Part shown: positions 1-5,802 of the stretch, piece by piece
Layout of the letters: each line of letters starts with the position of its first letter
How positions within the stretch are numbered: position 1 is the stretch's first letter
Assembly (NCBI GenBank): GCA_002338615.1
Contig: DDIS01000072.1
Coordinates: 1-5,930, forward strand
Length of the DNA: 5,930 nucleotides
Source of the DNA: Proteobacteria bacterium UBA1844
Lineage (GTDB): Bacteria; Pseudomonadota; Gammaproteobacteria; Steroidobacterales; Woeseiaceae
Direction of reading: 5' to 3'
Position numbers and translations under genes: made by a program
The notes under the pieces: generated by a model
What the model saw: only the letters and a program-made list of their open reading frames with translations
Databases searched by the model: none
What the model was told of the DNA's origin: nothing

Positions 1-389
1 TTGGCTTAGGCGAGCGAGTGACATTCACGGGTCGCCTGAGCCAAGCCGATCTGGTCGAGGAATACAATCGCGCTGCGTGCTTGCTACTCACATCCACCAG
101 GGAAGGGCTTCCGAACGTCGTGCTGGAAGCGATCGCCTGCGGTACGCCGGTCGTCGCATGCGATGTCGGTGGAGTCAGGGAAGCGATCCGGGACGAGGCA
201 GCTGGGCGCATCGTGGGGCGGCGCAACCCGGACGATCTTGCCGATGCGGTCCGGTCCGTACTGGCCCAAGCCACTGACCGGAATACAATCAGCCGCCTGG
301 CAGGCCAGTTTTCCTGGCAAAGAACAGCGGCTGACCTGGAAAGTTTGTACCTTGAAGTCCTGGCGAGTCACCGGGAACAGACAGGTTGA
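1..389 (+). CDS. GT4-family glycosyltransferase, C-terminal part (5' end outside window)
   Basis: This is the C-terminal Rossmann half of a GT-B fold, GT4-type glycosyltransferase. Such enzymes transfer a sugar from a nucleotide-sugar donor to a growing lipid-linked or surface glycan on the cytoplasmic side of the inner membrane. The frame is open to the left edge (first whole codon at 3) and reads GLGERVTFTG before the GTG at 18, so that GTG is internal and not the start. The donor-binding EX7E motif is visible as EGLPNVVLE (about 102-128), followed by AIACGTPVVACDVGGVREAI, the usual GT4 C-terminal signature. The last ~45 residues form the helical tail that folds back on the N-terminal domain. 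The stop codon overlaps the next start (TGATG), so the deacetylase is probably translationally coupled. The acceptor and donor cannot be told from this fragment. Family call is firm; exact substrate is unknown. Confidence 0.93.
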   Translation, partial: GLGERVTFTGRLSQADLVEEYNRAACLLLTSTREGLPNVVLEAIACGTPVVACDVGGVREAIRDEAAGRIVGRRNPDDLADAVRSVLAQATDRNTISRLAGQFSWQRTAADLESLYLEVLASHREQTG

Positions 390-1330
390 TGGCGGCCAAA
401 CTGCAGATTCTCATGTACCACCGGGTGCTGGCGCGACGGGATCCGATGCTGCCTGAGGTGCCGGACGCCGCCGAGTTTCGCCAACAGATGCTGACTTTGA
501 AGCGCCTGTTTCACGTGCTGCCTTTGCAAGAAGCAGCACGACACCTCGGCGAAGCTTCACTGCCTGATCGAGCGGTATCAATTACCTTCGACGACGGGTA
601 CCGGGACAATCTGCTCATCGCGGCGCCCATCTTGCGATCCCTCTCGCTACCAGCAAGTCTGTTCGTCGCCTCGGGATTTCTGGATGGAGGCGTCATGTGG
701 AACGATGTACTGATAGAGTCAGCCAGGACGACACCGCTTGAGCGCATTGATCTTGAAGAGTTCGGTATCCGCGACTACGAGCCGACTTCATACGCGGCGC
801 GAAAGGAGCTGGCGGATCGGCTTGTGCAAACCATCAAGTACCATCCGACCGAAGAACGCACCTCTATAACGGAGTCACTTGCACAACGTTTGAAGGCGAA
901 CGTTGACCGCAATCTGATGCTCAAAACGAAAGACCTGCAAAAACTGTTATCCCTGGGTATCGAGATAGGGGCACACACCGTCAATCATCCTATTTTGACT
1001 CAATGCTCGGCTAAGGAAGCTCACGCGGAAGTGACGCAAAACCGCGATTTTTTACAAGCAAGCATTCAGAAATCGATTGTGGGGTTCGCTTATCCGAACG
1101 GCAAACCCGGTGTCGATTACGATCTCACGCATCGAAACCTCGTCGATGCGCTCGGTTTCGAATACGCGGTGTCGACTGCCTGGGGTACTGCCAACGCAAG
1201 CGACGACCGGCTGCAACTGCCGAGGTTGGGATTCCCCGGAGCCGGCTTCGTCACGTTCCCGTTGCGGATGCTAAAGAGCTCGCGTGACCGGGCCAACGGA
1301 TTGCTACAGACAGGTCAGCAACGCTCCTGA
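389..1330 (+). CDS. Polysaccharide deacetylase family protein (NodB/CE4 fold)
   Basis: A 313-residue protein of the polysaccharide deacetylase family (PF01522, CE4), which removes N- or O-acetyl groups from glycans using a metal ion. Motif 1 is TFDDGY (residues 66-71), with D68 as the expected catalytic base and D69 as metal ligand. Motif 2 is HTVNH (196-200), giving the two His ligands. Motif 3 is FAYPNG (233-238), where the classical RxPxG has Ala in place of Arg. Between motifs 1 and 2 lies an insert of about 120 residues with MWND (103-106), a pattern I associate with exopolysaccharide-cluster members of the family. The N-terminus (KLQILMYHRV) is the normal family start and shows no signal peptide, so the protein may act in the cytoplasm or be membrane-associated. 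ATG 389 is chosen; TTG 386 is an alternative, with GGGA 9 nt upstream. It overlaps the glycosyltransferase stop. Whether the target is a glycan intermediate or the finished polymer is not shown. Confidence 0.92.
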   Translation: MAAKLQILMYHRVLARRDPMLPEVPDAAEFRQQMLTLKRLFHVLPLQEAARHLGEASLPDRAVSITFDDGYRDNLLIAAPILRSLSLPASLFVASGFLDGGVMWNDVLIESARTTPLERIDLEEFGIRDYEPTSYAARKELADRLVQTIKYHPTEERTSITESLAQRLKANVDRNLMLKTKDLQKLLSLGIEIGAHTVNHPILTQCSAKEAHAEVTQNRDFLQASIQKSIVGFAYPNGKPGVDYDLTHRNLVDALGFEYAVSTAWGTANASDDRLQLPRLGFPGAGFVTFPLRMLKSSRDRANGLLQTGQQRS

Positions 1331-3100
1331 TTACCGGCTGGCAAACCAGAGTTCGAGCATAGTCAAAATCCAAATCAGTTCGCCATAGTAGGCTGCATTT
1401 TCGGTACGATGATCATTCTGCATCCTGTCCAGAAAATCGCCGCGAAAAATCTCCCGCTTCCGTAGCGAAACAATTGAGTCTCCTACAAGCTCCCGCAAGC
1501 CCGTATGCGTTCTGAGCCAAAGTCCGAACGGCAAACCAAACCCGTGCTTGGACTTCGCCAGGGTCTTCTGCGGCAGGAAATCTGCAACGGCACGGCGATA
1601 GAAATGCCGCAGATCGTTGCCGCGGATCAGCCAGCCTGCCGGTAACTCGCACGCAAAATCGACTATGTCGTCATCGAGCAATGGATACCGAACCTCGATT
1701 CCCGCCAGGCGACACATGGTGCCAACCTTACGTAGGTCATTGTCGGCCAACGTGTACTTCCAGTCCAGATAGAGCAGCCGCTGGAGCGAGGTAGGCGCGG
1801 CGCAGGCCGCGTAGCGTTCTCGCTTTGCGACGAGCGGCAAACTCGTGTCCAACTGCTCGAGGAACGATGTATCGAACACATCACCAGGACGATTGCGGTG
1901 CAAAAAATTGTATTCCTCCAGGCGATCCGGCAACGGCACGCGTGCCTGCTCGAAATAGCGCCCGGCCTTGCGCAGTAATGCGGGCCCGGAAGTCGTCGGT
2001 ATCAGGCGCGCCAGCGGGTCGATGGCGTACTGCCTTAGCATCCGCGGCAGCTTCTCGTAAGGATGAAAGTACTGTTGATACCGGTAGCGTTCGTTACCGC
2101 CGAACAGCTCGTCTCCACCATCCCCCGCAAGCAGCACGGACATACCGCTTTCACGAGCCAGGCGTGCGCATACGAACACGGCAACGGCCGACGAGTTGCC
2201 AAATGGCTCGTCGTAAGCTGCAGCGATTTGCGGCATGCAGTCCACTATATCCTGGGCGCTGAGGTAGTAGTCGTGGAGCCTCAGGTCGAAATGTTTCGCT
2301 ACGGCTTTTGAATACTGCATCTCGTCGTAACCGGGCGCGTCGAACCCGATCGTGAACGCCTCTGAAGCGCCACCCACAATTTGCGAGTGCATTCCCGCTA
2401 CCGTAGAGCTGTCAAGACCTCCACTCAAGAAACAACCAGTGGGCGATGAGGCGATATCCCGCCCGACCGCTTCGCGTATGAGTTCCAAGAGCTCCCTGCC
2501 CCGCTCGTCAATGTTGCCATCGCGCTCGCTAAAGCTCGGCCGCCAGTATTCAATGACCTGACTTCGTTCCGGTGTGAACAGCACCAACGACGCCGGAGGC
2601 AGCTTTTGAACACCACTGTAGATGCTCGCCGGCCCGGGTATGACGTGCGCATAGACATAATCGTAGATCGCCTGCGAATCCACGGCCGTATTGCCGGTTT
2701 GACGGGCAACGTCTTTGAGCGACGTGCCAAATCCAAAGCCGCCCCCGACGGCTTTGGCCCAATAGACTGGCAAGCTCACGAATCGATCGACAGCGAGCAG
2801 CGCCTGCTTTTTCTTTGAGTCGATCACGGCAAGCGCAAAATGGCCTCGCAAATGAGGCAGCAGCTCGTGGCCGTGTTGCCTCCAAAGGCGGATGATCGTA
2901 TCGGCGCAAGTCGATTCCTCATTCTCAAAATCCTGGCCATCGCGCGGGCGTGACCGGCCAAGTACAACTACTTCGACCTCGTCTTTCTTGCGGACGCTGA
3001 CACGCACGACGCGCCGCTGCGCCGAATCGGGGGCCACTTCAATATGGCCTTGCCCACCTGCGTCGACGAGACCTGTAAAAAAAACCTGCTCCCTTGTCAC
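1331..3100 (-). CDS. Asparagine synthetase (AsnB)-like amidotransferase lacking the glutaminase Cys
   Basis: A 589-residue member of the AsnB family, which activates a carboxylate with ATP (acyl-AMP) and forms an amide. The synthetase domain is intact: the PPi loop SGGLDSS (226-232), GDGGDELFGG (326-335), RYPLLDD (471-477) and the C-terminal KHGFGLPFGLWL (518-529). The N-terminal glutaminase domain is a remnant. Normal AsnB starts MCGI, with Cys as nucleophile; here the aligned start reads VFFTGLVD, with Val6 at the Cys position, and no NGEIYN-like segment is seen. LRGHFALAVID and LLAVDRFVSLPVYW (about 84-114) still show the fold. GTG at 3100 is supported by AAGGA 6 nt upstream; no ATG, GTG or TTG precedes it in frame before a stop at 3167-3169. 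It follows the SGNH gene by 93 nt. Genes of this type occur in glycan clusters, where amidation of a uronic acid is a reasonable guess. Synthesis of free asparagine is less likely but not excluded. Confidence 0.9.
   Translation of the reverse strand: MTREQVFFTGLVDAGGQGHIEVAPDSAQRRVVRVSVRKKDEVEVVVLGRSRPRDGQDFENEESTCADTIIRLWRQHGHELLPHLRGHFALAVIDSKKKQALLAVDRFVSLPVYWAKAVGGGFGFGTSLKDVARQTGNTAVDSQAIYDYVYAHVIPGPASIYSGVQKLPPASLVLFTPERSQVIEYWRPSFSERDGNIDERGRELLELIREAVGRDIASSPTGCFLSGGLDSSTVAGMHSQIVGGASEAFTIGFDAPGYDEMQYSKAVAKHFDLRLHDYYLSAQDIVDCMPQIAAAYDEPFGNSSAVAVFVCARLARESGMSVLLAGDGGDELFGGNERYRYQQYFHPYEKLPRMLRQYAIDPLARLIPTTSGPALLRKAGRYFEQARVPLPDRLEEYNFLHRNRPGDVFDTSFLEQLDTSLPLVAKRERYAACAAPTSLQRLLYLDWKYTLADNDLRKVGTMCRLAGIEVRYPLLDDDIVDFACELPAGWLIRGNDLRHFYRRAVADFLPQKTLAKSKHGFGLPFGLWLRTHTGLRELVGDSIVSLRKREIFRGDFLDRMQNDHRTENAAYYGELIWILTMLELWFASR
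2733..2757 (-). repeat. Perfect 9-bp inverted repeat inside the AsnB-like gene
   Basis: CCAAAGCCG (2733-2741) and CGGCTTTGG (2749-2757) are exact reverse complements around a 7-nt loop, giving a stable hairpin on either strand. It lies over the codons for the segment AKAVGGGFGFG (residues about 115-125) of the AsnB-like protein. No U-run follows on either side, so it is not a terminator. It may simply come from codon choice in the glycine-rich stretch. Confidence 0.5.
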
Positions 3101-3106
3101 TGCGCT

Positions 3107-3111
3107 TCCTT
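3107..3111 (-). promoter_or_regulatory. Ribosome binding site fixing the GTG start of the AsnB-like gene
   Basis: AAGGA on the minus strand lies 6 nt before the GTG at 3100-3098. No other usable start codon exists upstream in frame. This site matters because it rules out an unseen extension that could have carried the missing catalytic Cys. Confidence 0.75.
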
Positions 3112-3131
3112 GTGATCTATCATCATCCGCA

Positions 3132-3170
3132 GCAATGCAGAGTGCTAACTTGCAATGCGCCGAATGCTAA
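3132..3170 (-). repeat. Imperfect tandem repeat in the leader of the AsnB-like gene
   Basis: On the minus strand the unit TTAGCATTCGGCGCATTGC (3170-3152) is followed after AAG by TTAGCACTCTGCATTGC (3148-3132). TTAGCA and GCATTGC are identical in both copies, and the middle differs by one substitution and a 2-nt length change. The period is 22 nt, close to two helical turns. It sits 20 nt before the ribosome binding site, in the only sizeable gap of the minus-strand gene set. It could be a pair of regulator sites or a chance or relic duplication; I cannot assign a regulator. Confidence 0.55.
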
Positions 3171-3193
3171 ACGACGGCGTAGCTACCAACATG

Positions 3194-4198
3194 TTATCCG
3201 CATCGACTCGAGTGCTGGTTCCAAATATCCCTGACTAGCAACTGCGCCAGAGTTTTGTAGCGCTCAGCGTTCCCGTGCGGGTCGTAGCCTAATGTATAAC
3301 GTGCACGATACTCGTCGGGTGACGATACCCTGAAATCGCTCATGCCGTATTCCCAAACTGATTTTTTTCCGGGCAGCGCCTCGATTACTTCGCAGAGAAC
3401 CGTGTTTTCCGGTTTGTTCTCGCCGTTTGGAACATAAAAGATCAGGTCGCTTTCCGCGGCATTTGCCATCTCGATCATCGCGTGCCAATCCCGGGTTGGC
3501 CATGTAGACGAGTTGACTTTGCTCCGCCGCTCGGATTCTTCTGCTCGCGGCTGCGGCGCAGGCTGTAGAGCCGCCGCCTGCGCCCGGATTGAATCCAGCT
3601 GAGCACGTAATCGGTTGGCGACGAAGGGAGCGGATCTCAGCACGTGTCGAATGCGATCCCGGCGCGCTTTAGCGGCCCGTTCCGATTCGAGTTCGGATAC
3701 GGCAGGCAGTACAAAAGAGGCGTCGGAATCAGCGACGCGCACGATAATGCTTTCGTAGTGATTTAGCTCAAGCTCTCTTTGCAACACGATGCGTTGATGC
3801 CCTGGACCGTATCCGCCCGTCGCAGCGTTAACAACCCTCACCTGCGCCCAGTGTTTCGACAGCTGCGCCTGCAAACGGGCTGTTATTGTCTGATCTTCGC
3901 GCACGCCCGGACCCACAACCTCGGAGCTGCCGACAACCAGTATTTCAGGATGGCCGGATCCCGGCTCGGCACCACGGAAACCGCGATTGTTAATCCGAAT
4001 CCGAGGTGACTGTATGGAATAGTTGCCGAGGAACATGGCTACATTTGACTGCCGCGGCGAGTATCGGTACAGAAGCTCAGGATCGTAATCGAAAGCAACC
4101 AGCCGCGGCGTCCACGGTAAACGAAAATAAACTTCGAGGGAAGCAAATGCTATCGCCGTCGAAAGGGCCAGAAAAACGGTAATCCTGCCAAAGCTCAT
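3194..4198 (-). CDS. SGNH/GDSL-fold membrane-anchored protein, probable glycan O-acetyltransferase partner
   Basis: A 334-residue protein with an N-terminal membrane anchor (about residues 6-25) and a periplasmic SGNH-like domain. Block I is ILVVGSSEVVGPG (86-98): the GDS motif has become GSS, and Ser92 fits the nucleophile. NAATGGYGPGHQ (124-135) matches the segment after the second strand. IIVRVADSDA (151-160) sits where GxND is expected, with Ser158 in place of Asn. Block V is YDPHGN (305-310), giving Asp306 and His308. An Ala/Gln/Pro/Arg-rich linker (about 195-228) lengthens the middle. The gene begins 10 nt after the MBOAT stop, with only a weak GAG as ribosome binding site, so coupled translation is likely. 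Pairing with MBOAT resembles alginate and cell-wall O-acetylation systems, where MBOAT passes acetyl groups to an SGNH protein. Family assignment is from motifs; activity is inferred, and the altered blocks leave room for a non-catalytic role. Confidence 0.8.
   Translation of the reverse strand: MSFGRITVFLALSTAIAFASLEVYFRLPWTPRLVAFDYDPELLYRYSPRQSNVAMFLGNYSIQSPRIRINNRGFRGAEPGSGHPEILVVGSSEVVGPGVREDQTITARLQAQLSKHWAQVRVVNAATGGYGPGHQRIVLQRELELNHYESIIVRVADSDASFVLPAVSELESERAAKARRDRIRHVLRSAPFVANRLRAQLDSIRAQAAALQPAPQPRAEESERRSKVNSSTWPTRDWHAMIEMANAAESDLIFYVPNGENKPENTVLCEVIEALPGKKSVWEYGMSDFRVSSPDEYRARYTLGYDPHGNAERYKTLAQLLVRDIWNQHSSRCG
3555..3584 (-). repeat. Perfect 9-bp GC-rich inverted repeat in the SGNH gene linker
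   Basis: GGCGCAGGC (3555-3563) and GCCTGCGCC (3576-3584) are exact reverse complements around a 12-nt loop. The hairpin covers the codons of the Ala/Gln/Pro-rich linker (around residues 205-215). No U-run follows, so it is not a terminator. The symmetry may be a by-product of repeated Ala and Gln codons. Confidence 0.5.
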
Positions 4199-4208
4199 CG
4201 ACGCTCAC

Positions 4209-5651
4209 TCAGAATTGGTAGTAGATAAACGCCGTTGTCGATTGCATCGCATAGCGAAGCACAAAAAACAGGAGAACTCCACTTATCGCTACCGCTTTCA
4301 GAACATTTGAAGTCAAATACGGTATCACGGAACCGCTACGTGTTTGAAGGTACTCGGTCGCAAACAGCGGCGCCGAAAACAACATTACGTCACGCGCCAT
4401 GTTCAGAGTATCCTCCGTCAACACATCGAATGCCCAGGGTGCCATCAGCATTGCGCGGAGTTGCTCGCCGCTTTGGTCGATGTAGTTGCCGTCGACGATT
4501 GCAACGTTCGCGCAGCGGAATAGCAACCAACCCAAAAGCGTAAGATGCATCATAAAGAACCAAGCGAGCGGCGTCGGCAGCTTTAGCCACCAGCGACTTC
4601 CTGATAAATAGCGATGACCGGCAAGCAGGACGCCATGGTAGGCGCCCCACCACAGGAAATTCCATGAGGCGCCATGCCATAAACCGCCAAGCACCATGGT
4701 AATCAAGAGATTTCGATAAATTTTACGGCCGCCGCGGCGATTGCCGCCGAGGCCAAAATACAGATAATCCCTGAGCCAGGTCGAAAGGCTGATATGCCAG
4801 CGCCGCCAAAAGTCCTGGGGAGACACGGCGAGATAAGGCCGGCGGAAATTTTCCATCAGTTCGAGCCCGAACAGTTTCGCCGAGCCGCGCGCAATATCAG
4901 TATAGGCGGAAAAATCCGCGTAAATTTGCACGGCAAACGCTATCGTAGCGAGATAAACATCCGGACCGGTGGCGATATGGTAGTTGCCGTACACACGGTC
5001 GACGTGCATAGCGAGGTTGTCCGCGACCACGACCTTCTTGAACAGACCCCAGGCGATCAATGAAAAGGCTTCGGTATAGTCCTCGCATCGAAGCGTCGCA
5101 CGTCTGATCTGCGGGAGCAGATTCGCGGCACGCTCAATAGGGCCCGCAACCAGCTGCGGAAACATTGCCACAAACACTGCAAAATTTAACAGCTCGGGTT
5201 CCGGCTCGATTTTCCTGCGGTAGACGTCGATGGTGTAGGACATCGTCTGAAACGTGTAAAAAGAGATACCCACCGGCAATACGATATGCAAAGCCGGTGT
5301 CGCAATCTCGACATTGGCATGCGCAAGTAATTGTACGAATCCATCGACGAAAAAATTAAAGTACTTGAAGAACCCAAGTATGGAAAGGTTGATGAAAATG
5401 CTGAGAACCAGCCAGCGTCGCCGGGTATGTTCGCCGTCGCTCCGGTGCAGGTAACGGCCAATCACGAAATCGGAGACCGTCGATATCAGAATCAACGATA
5501 GAAACCGCCAGTCCCAGGCGGAATAGAAAACGTAACTTGCGAACAACAGAATACTGTTGCGGGTCCGGCGCCCGAATATCGACTGCGCCAGCATGAACAA
5601 GAACAATACGAGTAACAGGAACGCTATATACGTCCACGAATTGAAACTCAA
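4209..5651 (-). CDS. MBOAT-family O-acyltransferase (AlgI-like)
   Basis: A 480-residue polytopic inner-membrane protein of the MBOAT family, close in pattern to AlgI, which moves acetyl groups across the membrane for polysaccharide O-acetylation. About ten hydrophobic segments run from residue 6 to 468. Family signatures are FPQLVAGPIERA (164-175), DFSAYTDIARG (246-256), FRRPYLAVSPQDFWRRWHISLSTWLRDYLY (269-298, with His286) and LGGLWHGASWNFLWWGAYHG (321-340, with His326, the expected catalytic His). Length matches AlgI-type proteins (about 470-520). The start is TTG at 5651, supported by AAGGGA 6 nt upstream; no in-frame ATG was found just upstream. It is the first gene of the minus-strand set, followed after 10 nt by the SGNH gene. 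The acyl group is probably acetyl by family analogy; the acceptor glycan is unknown. Confidence 0.95.
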   Translation of the reverse strand: MSFNSWTYIAFLLLVLFLFMLAQSIFGRRTRNSILLFASYVFYSAWDWRFLSLILISTVSDFVIGRYLHRSDGEHTRRRWLVLSIFINLSILGFFKYFNFFVDGFVQLLAHANVEIATPALHIVLPVGISFYTFQTMSYTIDVYRRKIEPEPELLNFAVFVAMFPQLVAGPIERAANLLPQIRRATLRCEDYTEAFSLIAWGLFKKVVVADNLAMHVDRVYGNYHIATGPDVYLATIAFAVQIYADFSAYTDIARGSAKLFGLELMENFRRPYLAVSPQDFWRRWHISLSTWLRDYLYFGLGGNRRGGRKIYRNLLITMVLGGLWHGASWNFLWWGAYHGVLLAGHRYLSGSRWWLKLPTPLAWFFMMHLTLLGWLLFRCANVAIVDGNYIDQSGEQLRAMLMAPWAFDVLTEDTLNMARDVMLFSAPLFATEYLQTRSGSVIPYLTSNVLKAVAISGVLLFFVLRYAMQSTTAFIYYQF

Positions 5652-5657
5652 TAGTAG

Positions 5658-5663
5658 TCCCTT
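5658..5663 (-). promoter_or_regulatory. Ribosome binding site supporting a TTG start for the MBOAT gene
   Basis: AAGGGA on the minus strand lies 6 nt before TTG 5651-5649. The protein then begins MSFNSW, a normal AlgI-like N-terminus just ahead of the first membrane segment. The rare start codon may limit expression of the whole set. Confidence 0.7.
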
Positions 5664-5702
5664 GCCGGCGGGTGCTGAGAGCGCATTACGTGCATGACAT
5701 TG

Positions 5703-5711
5703 TGCTATATT
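5703..5711 (+). promoter_or_regulatory. Possible extended -10 promoter for the divergent lipoprotein gene
   Basis: TGCTATATT fits an extended -10 element (TGn plus TATATT). No convincing -35 hexamer was found 16-18 nt upstream, which is tolerated for extended -10 promoters. Transcription would start near 5718, giving a leader of about 80 nt before ATG 5798. No clear sigma-70 promoter was found on the minus strand for the MBOAT gene in the same 146-nt gap. Confidence 0.3.
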
Positions 5712-5771
5712 TCGCAGCCGAATCCCAGCATCGTGCCGGCCCCGTCATGTCCCCAGGAATCCGTCCGTGGT

Positions 5772-5802
5772 TGTCACATGGTGTCATGCATGCCGGTATG
5801 CA
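5772..5802 (+). repeat. Two adjacent near-palindromes at the start of the lipoprotein gene
   Basis: TGTCAC-ATG-GTGTCA (5772-5786, one mismatch between arms) is directly followed by TGCATGCCGGTATGCA (5787-5802), which is palindromic apart from one G-T pair. In RNA the second can fold into a 6-bp stem with a CCGG loop that covers ATG 5798. They could be operator half-sites or a start-codon-blocking hairpin; both are short enough to be chance. Confidence 0.35.

Noticed and set aside
1825..2262. A 145-codon open frame on the + strand
   Set aside because: It lies wholly antisense to the conserved synthetase domain of the AsnB-like gene, has low-complexity Arg/Pro-rich content and shows no family motif.
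2425..2736. A 103-codon minus-strand frame within the AsnB-like gene
   Set aside because: It is in another frame of the same strand, over codons that encode recognisable AsnB sequence.
1331..3100. Lasso-peptide cyclase (McjC-like) reading of the Cys-less AsnB homologue
   Set aside because: No precursor peptide, leader peptidase (B protein) or lasso transporter gene is in the window; the neighbours are glycan enzymes.
3178..3213. Short palindromes GTAGCTAC (3179-3186) and ACTCGAGT (3206-3213) near the SGNH stop, considered as a terminator
   Set aside because: They are 8-bp palindromes without a loop or a following U-run, so they do not make an intrinsic terminator.
4731..4740. CGCCGCGGCG palindrome in the MBOAT gene
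   Set aside because: It falls over Arg/Gly codons of a conserved loop and is explained by codon choice.
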